The position numbers and the translations under genes are program-made. A stretch of DNA of 33,883 bases from NCBI GenBank assembly GCA_016281775.1, contig JAEEJH010000126.1, positions 1-33,883 on the forward strand, given 5' to 3'. The notes beneath the pieces were generated by a model. That model had not been told where the DNA came from and did not search any database. It saw only the letters and a program-made list of their open reading frames with translations. The DNA comes from Clostridiales bacterium (GTDB lineage: Bacteria > Bacillota > Clostridia > Oscillospirales > CAG-272). Shown here one piece after another: positions 1 through 10,887 of the stretch; the stretch's first letter is position 1; each line of letters starts with the position of its first letter.

Positions 1-21
1 GAGCGCAGTATCGGCGAACAA

Positions 22-49
22 AAAAGCGACCGCTTGATCGGTCGCTTTT
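22..49 (-). terminator. Rho-independent terminator of the glycogen operon
   Basis: Inverted repeat AAAAGCGACCG-cttgat-CGGTCGCTTTT (22-32/39-49). On the minus strand it ends in a T-run, a few nt after the stop at 54. Confidence 0.85.
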
Positions 50-53
50 CGTA

Positions 54-1880
54 TCATTTCCGTTTCAAAACTTTGTACGTCGCGGGAGGGAGGGTGAGCG
101 GTCGGCTGTCGCCGTCGAATGATCTGCATTTATATCCGCCGGCGGTGAGAGTCACCGGTTCGTCCGAAGCGTTTGACAAATACAGATATTCGCCTCTTTG
201 TACGCCGAGAACCGAGCCGTCGCAGAATACGATATCGGCGCCGCCTCTGTACTTTTTTCTGTTTTTCAGCAGCGTCGAGACCTTTTTGATCATCGCCTTG
301 TCTTCGCGTCCCCACGGGTACGGCATACGGTTGAACGGGTCGCGGTAGCCCTGCATACCCGCCTCGTCGCCGTAGTAGACCGAGACCGTGCCCGGCAAAA
401 AGCAAAGCAGGGAAAAGGAAAGATAAAACTTTTTCTTCGCCTCGGCGTACTGCTTATCGCTCATGCGTTTTACCGCCAGCACCGAGCCGGGCAGATCGCC
501 CGCGGGATCGGCGCCGAGTACGGTAAGTATGCGCTCGGTATCGTGCGTGCCGAGAAAGTTCATCAGATACGGTATAACGTGATCCGGATAATGACTTTTT
601 ATCGTGCCGAATACTCGGGCGAAGCTCTCCGCGTCCCCGTTTTTGACGTAGTCTATCGCCGCGGCCTTTATCGGATAATTCATTACCGAATCGAGCTGGC
701 GCGATGAGAAATAACGGCGGCGGACGCCGTACGCGATCTTGTTCGACGCGTCTTCCCACACCTCGCCTATTATGATCGAACCGGGCTTTTCGGCTTCCGC
801 TGCGGCTTTTATGCGGTCGAGCAGCTCATCGGAGAGCTCGTCCGCGACGTCGAGCCGCCAGCCGTCCGCGCCGAGGCGCAGATATCTGCGTATCACTCCG
901 TCTTTGCCAGTGAAGAATTCAAGCACGTCTTCGTTACGCGTGTCGAGCTGCGGCAGACATTTTACGCCCCACCAGCATTCGTAATCGTCGGGGTAACGCC
1001 TGAACCGGTACCAGCCGCGGTAAGGCGATCCCGGGTCGTTATACGCGCCGGGGCTTTCGTATTTGCCGTATTTGTTGAAATACACGCTGTCGTCGCCGGT
1101 GTGATCGAAAACGCCGTCAAGTATGATCTTCATCCCGAGACCGTGTGCTTTTTCGCACAGCTCGACAAAAGCGTCTTCGCCGCCGAAGCATTCGTCGACG
1201 GCGTTGTAGTCGCCCGGATCGTATTTGTGGTTCGAATAGGCTTTGAATATCGGGGAGAGATATATTACGTCGATCCCGAGTTCTTTTAAATAACCGAGTT
1301 CTTCCGTAATTCCGTAAAGATCGCCGCCGAAAAACGTATTGTTTTTCAATTCCTGTCCGGGGTATTCGGTATATTCCGGCACGCCGTTATCCCAGTCGTC
1401 GTAATATACGGCGTCTGCGCGGCGAGGACTCTTGCCGCTTTTTTTGAACCGGTCGACGAAAATGTGGTACATATTCGCGTTTGAAAAGCTTTCATCGGGA
1501 GACGCGCCTTCTTTGACGAGCGTGAGCTGAAATGCGGCGCATCCGTCGGGGTTTGCCCGCAGCTGCCCGGTACGCTCGTCGCCCGTATTATGTACGTACA
1601 GATCGCCTTCTTCGGTTTGTACTGCAAACGTCAGGTAATACAGCCCCGGCCCGGCAGAAAAATCCGCCTCGTAGCAGTCTCTGCCGGAAAAAGCCCCAAT
1701 GTACGAGGCTTTTTTCTTTATTATCGTACCGTCTTTATCGCAAATAACGGTCAGCTCGCAGCCGTGCGCGCAGTAAACGCGCTTGACGAAAAGCCGGCAT
1801 ACGCCGCCGCGGTATTCAAACAGTACGTGCGGCGAGCCGGTGAAATCGTCAATGAAAATGTCTTTTATTAAGCGCATCAT
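54..1880 (-). CDS. GH13 family alpha-glycosidase (neopullulanase / alpha-amylase-like)
   Basis: GH13 motifs: DGVFDHTG, DGWRLDVADE, IIGEVWED, FLGTHDTERI. An in-frame ATG at 1880 overlaps the glgP stop (ATGA, 1877-1880), so it is preferred over the ORF-track start at 1901. Confidence 0.9.
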   Translation of the reverse strand: MMRLIKDIFIDDFTGSPHVLFEYRGGVCRLFVKRVYCAHGCELTVICDKDGTIIKKKASYIGAFSGRDCYEADFSAGPGLYYLTFAVQTEEGDLYVHNTGDERTGQLRANPDGCAAFQLTLVKEGASPDESFSNANMYHIFVDRFKKSGKSPRRADAVYYDDWDNGVPEYTEYPGQELKNNTFFGGDLYGITEELGYLKELGIDVIYLSPIFKAYSNHKYDPGDYNAVDECFGGEDAFVELCEKAHGLGMKIILDGVFDHTGDDSVYFNKYGKYESPGAYNDPGSPYRGWYRFRRYPDDYECWWGVKCLPQLDTRNEDVLEFFTGKDGVIRRYLRLGADGWRLDVADELSDELLDRIKAAAEAEKPGSIIIGEVWEDASNKIAYGVRRRYFSSRQLDSVMNYPIKAAAIDYVKNGDAESFARVFGTIKSHYPDHVIPYLMNFLGTHDTERILTVLGADPAGDLPGSVLAVKRMSDKQYAEAKKKFYLSFSLLCFLPGTVSVYYGDEAGMQGYRDPFNRMPYPWGREDKAMIKKVSTLLKNRKKYRGGADIVFCDGSVLGVQRGEYLYLSNASDEPVTLTAGGYKCRSFDGDSRPLTLPPATYKVLKRK

Positions 1881-4288
1881 TTGAGCGGCTTGATCCCCCA
1901 TATATTGTTCGCGTATTCACGTACCGAGCGGTCTGACGAGAAGAAGCCCGAAGCGGCTATGTTGTCGAGGCTCATCTGCGACCAGAGTTTTTTATCGGCG
2001 TAGTCGTTTACCATTCTGCCGTGTACGTCGAGATACGAAGCGAAATCGGCGATGCACATATAAGGATCCGGCACGCCTTTGCCGTATATGAGATACTGCG
2101 AGAAGTCGGAGAAAGAGACCCCGTCGAATCCGCGGTTGAGAGTCTTTATGATACCCTGAAGCGTCTCCGAGCCGTTATAGTAAGAAACGGAAGAATAACC
2201 CGACGACCAGAGCGCGTCGACCTCGTGCGTTTCAAGACCGAAGACGTAAAACGAATTGCCGCCGAGCTGCTCGCGCATTTCTATATTCGCGCCGTCGAGC
2301 GTGCCTATCGTCACCGCGCCGTTCATCATAAGTTTCATATTGCCGGTGCCGCTCGCCTCTTTGCCGGCGAGAGATATCTGTTCGGATATCTCGGCGGCGG
2401 GTATGAGCTTTTCTGCAAGCGATACGCAGTAGTTTTCAAGAAACGCGACAGAGAGTTTGTCTTTCATCTCCGGGCGTTTCGCTATGTCCGCGCCGAGGCG
2501 GTTTATCAGCTTGATAAGCTGTTTCGCGTGATAGTAGCCGGGCGCGGCTTTCGCCGAAAAGATGAAGCACTGCGGCGTGATGTCGAGGTCCGGGTCTTCG
2601 AGCAGGGCGTTATAGATCGATATGATGCGCAGAACGTTCAATAACTGCCGCTTGTATTCGTGCATGCGTTTGATATGCACGTCGAAAAGCATCTGCGGAT
2701 CGATTTTTACGCCCTTTTCCGTCGCGGCGTATTTGACGAGCCGCTCTTTGTTTTCTTTTTTGATTTGCTCAAGCTTCTCGAGCACGGAGGCGTCGTCTCT
2801 GTATTTCGAAAATTCTGAGAGCTTTTCGGGACGTTTTTTATATCCCGTTCCGATGCAATCGTCGAGCAGGGAAACGAGCCCGGGGTTAGAATACAGGAGC
2901 CAGCGTCTGTGATCGATGCCGTTCGTGACGTTGGTGAATTTCTGCGGTTCATAACCGTAAAAGTCGCTGAAAACGGTCTTTTTCAGTATTTCGGAATGAA
3001 GAGCTGATACGCCGTTTACCGTATGCGAGCCGATGACCGAAAGGTTAGCCATCCTTACCGAACCGCCGCCGATGATCGACATGCGGTTGAGTTTGTCGGC
3101 GTCGTGGGTATACTCGTTCCAGAGCTTTTCACAGTATCTGCGGTTTATTTCGCAGATGATCGAATAGATCCTCGGCAGACGGATATTGAACAGATCCTGA
3201 CGCCACGTCTCGAGCGCTTCGGGCATGACCGTGTGGTTCGTGTATGAGATCGTCGCCGTCGTGATCTCCCACGCCTTGTCCCAGGTATAGTTGCATTCGT
3301 CGAGCAGTATTCGCATCAGCTCCGCCACGCACATCGCGGGATGCGTGTCGTTGATATGTATCGCGACGAACTGCGGCAGATTATCGGCCGTGCCGTGACG
3401 CTCGAGATGATCGTGCATTATGTTCTGTAAAGCCGCGGAAACGAGAAAATACTGTTGAGTGAGGCGGAGCATTTTGCCCGCGTCGTGATCGTCCGACGGG
3501 TAAAGCACTTTGGAGATCAGCTCCGCGTGCGTGCTTTCTTCGAGGGCTTTGAGATATTTGCCCTGGGAAAACGCCTTCATGTCAAAGCTCTTGAAATCTC
3601 TCGCTCGCCACAGACGCAGAGTGTTCACCGCGTCGGTACCGGCGCCCGATATGAGCATATCGTAAGGCACCGCCTCGACCTCTTCCGCGTCTTTGTAATT
3701 GATATACATACCGCCTTCACGCCATTCTTCTTCTATCCTGCCGCCGAATTTGACGGTGACGGCGCAGTCGGTGCGCGGTATGAGCCACGCTTCACCCGAC
3801 GGGAGCCATATTTCGGGCAGCTCCGCCTGCTCGCAGTCGACTATCTTCTGCCTGAAGAAGCCGTATTCGTAGCAAAGACAGTGACCGACGGCGGGATAAT
3901 CCTGCGAGGAAAGCGAGTTCATATAGCACGCGGCGAGCCTGCCGAGACCGCCGTTGCCGAGACCCGGATCGGCTTCCGCCTTGATAAGGGATTTGAGCGA
4001 AAATCCCATATCGGTCAATGCCTCTTTGAAAGCGTCGTACACGCCGAGGTTGTAAAGATTTGCTTTGAGCGACGGACCGATCAGAAACTCCATGCACATA
4101 TAATAGACTTTTTTTGCGCCGTTCTTCTTGATCTTCTTTTCGAACGCCGCGTTTTTCTTCATCAGTATATCGCGCACGGTCATGAGCGTCGACTTATACA
4201 TCTGTTCGTCTGACGCCGTTTCGGGACGGGCGGCGAAATATTTGTCGAGTTTTTCGGTTATTTGTTTTTTTGCTTCTGCTGCTGTCAT
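1877..4288 (-). CDS. glgP: Glycogen/starch/alpha-glucan phosphorylase
   Basis: 803 aa; motifs GNGGLGRLAACYM and EASGTGNMKLMMNGAVTIGTLDGANIEM (PLP-lysine region). Confidence 0.96.
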   Translation of the reverse strand: MTAAEAKKQITEKLDKYFAARPETASDEQMYKSTLMTVRDILMKKNAAFEKKIKKNGAKKVYYMCMEFLIGPSLKANLYNLGVYDAFKEALTDMGFSLKSLIKAEADPGLGNGGLGRLAACYMNSLSSQDYPAVGHCLCYEYGFFRQKIVDCEQAELPEIWLPSGEAWLIPRTDCAVTVKFGGRIEEEWREGGMYINYKDAEEVEAVPYDMLISGAGTDAVNTLRLWRARDFKSFDMKAFSQGKYLKALEESTHAELISKVLYPSDDHDAGKMLRLTQQYFLVSAALQNIMHDHLERHGTADNLPQFVAIHINDTHPAMCVAELMRILLDECNYTWDKAWEITTATISYTNHTVMPEALETWRQDLFNIRLPRIYSIICEINRRYCEKLWNEYTHDADKLNRMSIIGGGSVRMANLSVIGSHTVNGVSALHSEILKKTVFSDFYGYEPQKFTNVTNGIDHRRWLLYSNPGLVSLLDDCIGTGYKKRPEKLSEFSKYRDDASVLEKLEQIKKENKERLVKYAATEKGVKIDPQMLFDVHIKRMHEYKRQLLNVLRIISIYNALLEDPDLDITPQCFIFSAKAAPGYYHAKQLIKLINRLGADIAKRPEMKDKLSVAFLENYCVSLAEKLIPAAEISEQISLAGKEASGTGNMKLMMNGAVTIGTLDGANIEMREQLGGNSFYVFGLETHEVDALWSSGYSSVSYYNGSETLQGIIKTLNRGFDGVSFSDFSQYLIYGKGVPDPYMCIADFASYLDVHGRMVNDYADKKLWSQMSLDNIAASGFFSSDRSVREYANNIWGIKPLK

Positions 4289-4306
4289 TATCGGGTATCG
4301 CCTTTC

Positions 4307-5737
4307 TTAAATTGAGTTGTATAACTGCGCGTATTTTTCAGCCGATACGGACCACGAAAAATCGTGTTTCATTATCTTTTCGCAAAGAGCCTCGAATTCT
4401 TCTTTGCTGCGGTAAAGCGCGAGCGCTTCGCGTATGACGTAAAGCATATCATGGCTGTTGTACGCCGCGAACGTGAAGCCGTTGCCGACGTGTTCGCCGT
4501 TTTCTTCATGGTACGGTTTTATCGAATCGTAAAGACCGCCCGTCTCGCGAACGACCGGCACGGCGCCGTAGCGCGACGCTATCATCTGCGAAAGACCGCA
4601 CGGCTCGGTCTTCGACGGCATAAGGAAAATATCCGACGAAGCGTAGATCTTCTTTGACAGATCCTTGTCATAGGCTATTATAGCTCTGACCTTGTCGTTG
4701 TGGCGGTACTGCAGACCTCTGAAAAAGTCTTCGTACTGCCTGTCGCCGCATCCGAGAACAACGAGCTGAACGTCGTCTCTCATGAGTTCTTCCGCCTGCT
4801 CGCGCACAAGGTCGAGCCCCTTCTGGTCGGTAAGACGGCTTATGACGGAGATCATCGGTACGTCAGCTCTTACGGGCAGACCGACCTCGGCCTGAAAAGC
4901 GACTTTGTTCTCGGCTTTTCTCTTGACGCTTCTGTAAGTATAATTCTTATAAAGCGCCGGGTCGGTATGCGGATCGTAGTAAACGTAGTCTATACCGTTC
5001 AAAACGCCGCAGAGCTTGCACGAGTACATGCGAATAATCGGATCGAGACCGTTTGAGAATTCCGGCGTCATTATCTCCTGCGCGTATCTCTCGCTGACCG
5101 TAACGACCCTGTCGGCGCAGACTATCGCGCCTTTCATAAGGTTGATCTGCCCGTTGAAATCGTATATCTCGTACGATCGCTGATCGAGATCGAATATGTC
5201 GCCCGACAGAGCGTGATCGTACTGTCCCTGATACAGTATGTTATGTATCGAGAACACGGCTTTGATTTTCGAATAGCGGCTGTCGATCGCGTATTTAGTT
5301 TTCAGGTGGATGACCGCGAGCGCCGTCTGCCAGTCGTTGCAGTGCAGAACGTCCGGAAAAAAGTCGAGCTGATCCATCGCGGCGAGTATCGACGCGGAGA
5401 AATACGCGAACCGCTCGCCGTCGTCAAAACTGCCGTAAAGAGAACCGCGCTTGAAATAATACTCGTTGTCCACAAAGTAGTAAGTCACGCCGTTATCCGT
5501 AAGGCTGTATATCGCGCAGTAGATCCTGCGCCAGCTCAGCTTTACGCTGAATTCTTTTTCTTTTATCATTTTTCTGCGGTATTCTTCCTTTACCGCGGAA
5601 TACAGAGGTGAGATGACTCTTACGTCGTAATCACCGTGTTTTTTCTTCAAGGCCTTGGGAAGAGAACCGATAACGTCGCCGAGACCGCCCGACGACGAAT
5701 ACGGCAGGACCTCAGATGATGCGTACAGTATTTTCAT
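4307..5737 (-). CDS. glgA: Glycogen synthase (ADP-glucose, GT5)
   Basis: N-terminal SSEVLPYSSSGGLGDVIGSLPKAL (KxGGL-like); C-terminal MPSKTEPCGLSQMIASRYGAVPVVRETGGLYDS. Confidence 0.96.
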   Translation of the reverse strand: MKILYASSEVLPYSSSGGLGDVIGSLPKALKKKHGDYDVRVISPLYSAVKEEYRRKMIKEKEFSVKLSWRRIYCAIYSLTDNGVTYYFVDNEYYFKRGSLYGSFDDGERFAYFSASILAAMDQLDFFPDVLHCNDWQTALAVIHLKTKYAIDSRYSKIKAVFSIHNILYQGQYDHALSGDIFDLDQRSYEIYDFNGQINLMKGAIVCADRVVTVSERYAQEIMTPEFSNGLDPIIRMYSCKLCGVLNGIDYVYYDPHTDPALYKNYTYRSVKRKAENKVAFQAEVGLPVRADVPMISVISRLTDQKGLDLVREQAEELMRDDVQLVVLGCGDRQYEDFFRGLQYRHNDKVRAIIAYDKDLSKKIYASSDIFLMPSKTEPCGLSQMIASRYGAVPVVRETGGLYDSIKPYHEENGEHVGNGFTFAAYNSHDMLYVIREALALYRSKEEFEALCEKIMKHDFSWSVSAEKYAQLYNSI

Positions 5738-5745
5738 AATTACCT

Positions 5746-6879
5746 TTACACTATCGTATTTTTCGGAACGTAGAACGGCAGAGTGGAATGACCGGAAAGA
5801 CGGACCCCCTCTTTTACGACCACGTTTTTGTCAAGCACCGAGCAGTTTATCTGCGCTCCGGCACTTATTACGCTGTCCTGCATGATTATCGAGTCTTTGA
5901 CGACCGCGCCTTTGCCGATCGTGACGCCGCGGAATATTATCGAATTTTCGACGTGACCTTCGATCAGACATCCGTCGGCGAACAGAGAGTTGGATACGGT
6001 CGCCGCGTCCGTGTATCTCGTCGGAGGCGAATTTCTGATCTTCGTGTAGATCGGTCTGTTCTTTATGCCGAACAGCGCGTTTCTGACCTCGGGATCGAGC
6101 AGTTCGAGACTGCACGAGAAATATTCGGAAAGCGAGCTGACGCAGGCGAAATAGCCCTCGTATTCGTACGCCATTATCTTGTACGAATGAACGTTGCGCA
6201 AAAGCACGTCGGAGTTGAACGAGGTGTAGCCGTGAGCAGAGGCGTCGTTTACGATGTTGAGCAGCTTTTCGCGTTCGAGAACCATGATGTTGAGGCTTAC
6301 CGAATGCTCGCCCGAAACGTCGAACGGGTAGATCAGCAGATCGTTCACTCTGCCGTCGCCGTCCTTATTGATTATTACGTTTTTTACAGCCAGATCGGGC
6401 GTGAGCTTCATTTTCTTTGTCGCGAGCGTTATATCCGCTCCGGTCTTTTTATGAAACGCGATCATATCGCCGAGGTCTATGTTGCAGATCACGTCGCAGT
6501 CCGAGAGAACTATGAGATCTTCTTTTCTGCGCGAGATATAGACGGTCGCCGATTTCAGCGATTCAAGCCTTGAGCTGATATGCGATCTGACGTTGTCGTT
6601 AGCGAAAGCCGTGATGTTCGGGGAGATGAGTTTTACGCCGCCGGCTCTCGTCGCAAGGTCCCAGTCTTTACCCGTGCCGATGTGGTCGGAGAGCGACTGA
6701 TAATTCGTCTGGGTTATGATACCGACGCTCGTAACGCCGGAGTTTACCATATTGGAGAGCGTGAAATCTATGAATCTGTATCTGCATCCGAACGGAACGC
6801 TCGCCATGGTGCGAAGGCGCGTAAGCTCGGGCAGATTCCTGTCGTGGATGTTGGAGAAGATTATACCCGTTACAGACAT
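5746..6879 (-). CDS. glgD: GlgD subunit of glucose-1-phosphate adenylyltransferase
   Basis: Nucleotidyltransferase plus left-handed beta-helix repeats. N-terminus MSVTGIIFSNIHDRNLPELTRLRTMASVPFGCRYRFIDFTLSN is typical of GlgD; adjacent to glgC. Confidence 0.94.
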   Translation of the reverse strand: MSVTGIIFSNIHDRNLPELTRLRTMASVPFGCRYRFIDFTLSNMVNSGVTSVGIITQTNYQSLSDHIGTGKDWDLATRAGGVKLISPNITAFANDNVRSHISSRLESLKSATVYISRRKEDLIVLSDCDVICNIDLGDMIAFHKKTGADITLATKKMKLTPDLAVKNVIINKDGDGRVNDLLIYPFDVSGEHSVSLNIMVLEREKLLNIVNDASAHGYTSFNSDVLLRNVHSYKIMAYEYEGYFACVSSLSEYFSCSLELLDPEVRNALFGIKNRPIYTKIRNSPPTRYTDAATVSNSLFADGCLIEGHVENSIIFRGVTIGKGAVVKDSIIMQDSVISAGAQINCSVLDKNVVVKEGVRLSGHSTLPFYVPKNTIV

Positions 6880-6880
6880 T

Positions 6881-8080
6881 TTATTTATCCTCCTTCGGTA
6901 GTACGCTCGTCATCACGCCGCCGCCGATGACCGTTTTGTCGGGCAAAACGAGACCCGCGCCGAGCAGGGCGATGCCTTTGCCCGAAGCCGCGTTTTCACC
7001 GACGCGGCAGTTTTCACCTACGCGTACGCGGCAGTCGAGCATACTGTATTCTATTACGGAGCCGGCGCCTATCTCGGACTCTTCGAACACGACTGAATCT
7101 CTGACTACCGCTCCGGCGTCTATCTTCACGCCGCCGAAAAGAACGGAATTTATAACGGTGCCGTACACTTCACAGCCTTCGGTGACGAGCGAGTTTTCGA
7201 CTCTCGCTTCGCTTCCGATGAAGTGCGGAGGTCTCGTCGAATTGCGCGAGAGTATGCGCTGTTTAGGCGTACGCAGATCGAGAGCGGGCTTCTGACCGAT
7301 AAGGTCCATGTTCGCTTCCCAGAGACTCTTTACCGTGCCGACGTCCTTCCAGTAACCGGAGAACGGATAAGCGAACATCTTCGCTCCGTTCTTCAGCATC
7401 CTCGGTATAACGTTTTTGCCGAAGTCGTTCGACGACTTTTCGTCCGCTTCGTCCTCTTCGAGATACTTTTTGAGCACTTCCTTGCCGAAAATATAGATGC
7501 CCATCGAAGCTTTCGTGCTTTTCGGTTTAGCCGGTTTTTCTTCGAATTGGTATATCGAGCCGTCTTCGTACGTGTTCATGATGCCGAAACGCGACGCTTC
7601 GTCGAGCGGCACTTCGATGACCGCGATTGTGCAGTCGGCGCCTTTTTCGATATGGTATTTCAGCATCTCCGAGTAATCCATTTTGTAGATATGGTCGCCC
7701 GAGAGGATGAGAACGTAGTCGGGATCGTATCTTTCTATGAAATCGAGGTTCTGATAGATCGCGTTCGCCGTGCCGGTGTACCACGCGGCGCCCGTGGCGC
7801 GCTGATACGGGGGCAGGATCTTGACGCCGCCGTAAGTTCTGTCAAGGTCCCACGGCTGGCCGCTGCCTATATACTCGTTCAATACGTAAGGCTGGTACTG
7901 CGTGAGGACTCCCACCGTGTCAATGCCGGAGTTTACGCAGTTCGATAAAGTAAAATCGATGATCCTGTACTTGCCGCCGAAAGGTACGGCAGGCTTTGCC
8001 GTCTTTTCGGTCAGGTTATACAGTCGGCTGCCCTGACCGCCCGCGAGCAGCATGGCAACGCATCTTTTTTTCTGTAACAT
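6881..8080 (-). CDS. glgC: Glucose-1-phosphate adenylyltransferase catalytic subunit
   Basis: [56 protein letters not shown]-terminal hexapeptide repeats. Confidence 0.96.
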   Translation of the reverse strand: MLQKKRCVAMLLAGGQGSRLYNLTEKTAKPAVPFGGKYRIIDFTLSNCVNSGIDTVGVLTQYQPYVLNEYIGSGQPWDLDRTYGGVKILPPYQRATGAAWYTGTANAIYQNLDFIERYDPDYVLILSGDHIYKMDYSEMLKYHIEKGADCTIAVIEVPLDEASRFGIMNTYEDGSIYQFEEKPAKPKSTKASMGIYIFGKEVLKKYLEEDEADEKSSNDFGKNVIPRMLKNGAKMFAYPFSGYWKDVGTVKSLWEANMDLIGQKPALDLRTPKQRILSRNSTRPPHFIGSEARVENSLVTEGCEVYGTVINSVLFGGVKIDAGAVVRDSVVFEESEIGAGSVIEYSMLDCRVRVGENCRVGENAASGKGIALLGAGLVLPDKTVIGGGVMTSVLPKEDK

Positions 8081-8095
8081 GGCTGTATCTCCTTT

Positions 8096-9997
8096 TTATT
8101 TTTTGCGTTTGATAGGTTCGTATTTATATATAGCAGCCGAAAGGGGCGGCAAATCGAGCTTCACGCTCAGACCGAAGCCGTCGCACGGCTCTTTTTCCGA
8201 ATAAACGACGTTCTGAGCGCCGGGGTGCGTCGCGAATATTTCCGTATAAGCGCCCGCTTTCGGCACGCCGACCGTATAGCCGTTGAGCTCGGCGGCTGAA
8301 AAGTTGAAAGCGCACATTACGAAAGAACCGTCCGCGGCGTACCGCAGAAACACCGCGGTATTGTGATCGGCGTCGTCGACCTTAAGCCATTTGAACCCGT
8401 CCCATGAAAGATCGCGTTCCCAGAGCTGCTTGTGTTCGAGATAGAAATGATTGAGAGCGGCGGTGAACATCCACAGCGCGGAATGCTTTTCATACCCGGT
8501 CATGAACCATTCGAGAGAGGACGTGCAGTCCCATTCGCGGAACTGACCGTATTCGCAGCCCATGAAAAGCAGTTTTTTGCCGGGATGGCACATCATGAAA
8601 GTCAGATAACAGCGAAGGCCGTCGAATTTCTGACCGTAATCGCCGAACATTTTGTTTATAAGCGATCCCTTGCCGTGCACGACCTCGTCGTGAGAGACCG
8701 ACAGAACGTAATTTTCATTGAAAGCGTACATCATCGAAAACGTGATGCGGTTATGCTCGTATCTGCGGTAAACGGGATCGAGAGAGAAATAACGGAGCGT
8801 GTCGTTCATGAATCCCATATCCCATTTGAAGCTGAATCCGAGCCCTCCCGCGAACACGGGTTTGGTAAGCATCGGCCAGTCGGAAGATTCCTCGGCGATC
8901 ATCAGAACGTCGGAAAAACAGCCGAACACGGCGCTGTTCAGTTTCTTGAAAAACGCTATCGCCTCGTAATTCCTGTTCGAACCGTCGTGCGCCGGCACCC
9001 ATTCGCCGGGACGTCTGTCAAAATCGAGATAGAGCATGGAAGCGACCGCGTCGACGCGCAGTCCGTCGATATGATAGACCGTCATCCAGTAAAGCGCGTT
9101 CGAGATAAGAAACGACTGTACCTCTTCGCGCCCGACGTCGAAGAAACGTGTCCCCCAGACTTTATGTTCTTTTCTGTCTTCTCCCTGATATTCATAGCAG
9201 AGCGAACCGTCGAATTCGATCAGCCCGTGCGGGTCCTTCGAAAAGTGAGCCGGGACCCAGTCCATGATAACGCCTATACCGTATTTATGCATCTTGTTTA
9301 TGAAATACATGAAATCGGCAGGCTCGCCGAATCGCGAAGTCGGGGCGTAAAAGCCGCAGCCCTGATATCCCCAGCTCTCGTCGAGCGGGTGCTCGGCGAC
9401 CGGCAGCAGTTCTATATGCGTATAGCCCATACGTTTCACGTACGGCGCGATGAAGTCCGCAAGTTCTCTGTAGGTCAGATACGTCCCGTCCTCATGGCGC
9501 TTGAAAGAGCCGAGATGTATTTCGTATATATTTATCGGCGCGGTGTAAGCCGGTCTGTCCGTACCCGGGCAGATCGCTGTCTTTCTCGCTTCGAGCCAGT
9601 CGCCGTCATCCCAGCAAAAATCCGGCAGAACGTAGAGATAAGAAGCGGTCTCTTTATGCGTACCGTCGAATACGGCGTAGGGATCGGCTTTGTAAAAAGT
9701 CCTGTCGCCGTTTTTGATCATGTATTTGTATTTCATTCGCCAGCCGTTCTCGAAATACAGGTCGGTCTTGACCTCCCATATCCCTCTGTCCGTGATCTTG
9801 GTCATCGGCAGAGAAGCGCTCCAGCCGTTGAAATCTCCGACAACGAAAATACTGTCGGCGTCAGGCGCCCAGGTGCGGAAAACGGTGACGGTCTTGCCGT
9901 CTTCGTCTTCTTCGCGGTGAACGCCGAAATATTCGTAAGCTTTGAAATACGTGCCCTGATGGAACAGGTACTGTTCGGTTGAGAAATCTTTTTTCAT
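8096..9997 (-). CDS. glgB: 1,4-alpha-glucan branching enzyme
   Basis: N-terminal CBM48-like region (FRTWAPDADSIFVVGDFNGW) and GH13 motifs DWVPAHF, DGLRVDAVASMLYLD, MIAEESSDWP, LSVSHDEVVHGKGSL. Confidence 0.96.
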   Translation of the reverse strand: MKKDFSTEQYLFHQGTYFKAYEYFGVHREEDEDGKTVTVFRTWAPDADSIFVVGDFNGWSASLPMTKITDRGIWEVKTDLYFENGWRMKYKYMIKNGDRTFYKADPYAVFDGTHKETASYLYVLPDFCWDDGDWLEARKTAICPGTDRPAYTAPINIYEIHLGSFKRHEDGTYLTYRELADFIAPYVKRMGYTHIELLPVAEHPLDESWGYQGCGFYAPTSRFGEPADFMYFINKMHKYGIGVIMDWVPAHFSKDPHGLIEFDGSLCYEYQGEDRKEHKVWGTRFFDVGREEVQSFLISNALYWMTVYHIDGLRVDAVASMLYLDFDRRPGEWVPAHDGSNRNYEAIAFFKKLNSAVFGCFSDVLMIAEESSDWPMLTKPVFAGGLGFSFKWDMGFMNDTLRYFSLDPVYRRYEHNRITFSMMYAFNENYVLSVSHDEVVHGKGSLINKMFGDYGQKFDGLRCYLTFMMCHPGKKLLFMGCEYGQFREWDCTSSLEWFMTGYEKHSALWMFTAALNHFYLEHKQLWERDLSWDGFKWLKVDDADHNTAVFLRYAADGSFVMCAFNFSAAELNGYTVGVPKAGAYTEIFATHPGAQNVVYSEKEPCDGFGLSVKLDLPPLSAAIYKYEPIKRKK

Positions 9998-10860
9998 TTC
10001 GTCTCTCCGTATTCTATGCCGTATTTGTCGGTGTAATAGTCGACGCGCTCCGAGTTATTGTAAACGGGCGGATAAAGGTTTTGCGCCGGATCTATTCCGG
10101 CAAGCGCGCATACCGCCTCGTGACTGCGCCTTTGCAGGTCCGTCACACGCTCGCCCGCTTTAAGTTCTTTATCGGGATAAAGCGGTTCACCTATATTGAC
10201 TGTCAGCAGAGCCGTCTGCTTGAATATCTTTTTTCTGATGAATCCGGGCTCTCTGTACGAGAATGCGATCGGCACGATCGGCTTGCCGTACCTGCACGCA
10301 AAATAAGCCGCGCCGTTCTTGAACGGTCTGATCGGCTGATAGAATTCCCACATGCTGCCCTCGGCGTAAACGTGCAGCCAGCCTCCGCGGCCGAGCAGAC
10401 CGCCTATGCTTTCGCCGAAAACGTGCGCGGCGCGTACGTCGCCGACCGGTATCGGTATGCCGCCGACGAGACGCATCAGAGGACCGGTCTCGCCGTTTAT
10501 ATTCTTATCCCATGTAAGCACGTACGGTTTGACAGGCTTTACCGCGCGCATTATGCAGATGTAATCCCAGAAATGTATGTGGTTGCTGCATGAGATCACG
10601 CCTTTTTTAAGCACGTCCTTATATTTTTTAAGGTTCTTTTTTCCGTTCGTTTTAAGCCCGAGCCGTATCGCCGCGACGGGAAATACAAGCACGTGAAGCA
10701 GTAAAAAGATGAAAAATCTGCGGAATCTGAACAGCGCCGAGTCTTCTACGTAGGGGTAATTCTTATCGAATTTCAAGCCTCTGTCCATTTTGATCTTTAT
10801 GTAATGCGACGCCGTATCTTTCGGAAAAGGGTACCTTGTCGGTTTAGGATCGTAAGCCAT
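9994..10860 (-). CDS. Lysophospholipid / 1-acyl-sn-glycerol-3-phosphate acyltransferase (PlsC family)
   Basis: HX4D motif in SNHIHFWDY; YAEGSMW; IPIPVG. The start at 10860 (MAYDPKP) with an upstream GAGG is preferred, because the ORF-track start at 10926 would cover the promoter. ATGA overlap with glgB at 9994-9997. Confidence 0.82.
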   Translation of the reverse strand: MAYDPKPTRYPFPKDTASHYIKIKMDRGLKFDKNYPYVEDSALFRFRRFFIFLLLHVLVFPVAAIRLGLKTNGKKNLKKYKDVLKKGVISCSNHIHFWDYICIMRAVKPVKPYVLTWDKNINGETGPLMRLVGGIPIPVGDVRAAHVFGESIGGLLGRGGWLHVYAEGSMWEFYQPIRPFKNGAAYFACRYGKPIVPIAFSYREPGFIRKKIFKQTALLTVNIGEPLYPDKELKAGERVTDLQRRSHEAVCALAGIDPAQNLYPPVYNNSERVDYYTDKYGIEYGETK

Positions 10861-10887
10861 TATCAACCTCAAAAATTTATTCATCTT

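Noticed and set aside
3455-4213. 252-aa plus-strand ORF antisense to glgP
   Set aside because: Shadow ORF inside glycogen phosphorylase. The same applies to the shorter overlapping ORFs at 2021-2644, 5788-6573 and 7223-7948.
8432-9982. 516-aa plus-strand ORF antisense to glgB
   Set aside because: Lies entirely inside a well-supported branching-enzyme gene. It has Arg/Val/Phe-rich low-information composition and no recognisable domain, so it is a shadow ORF of the codon bias.
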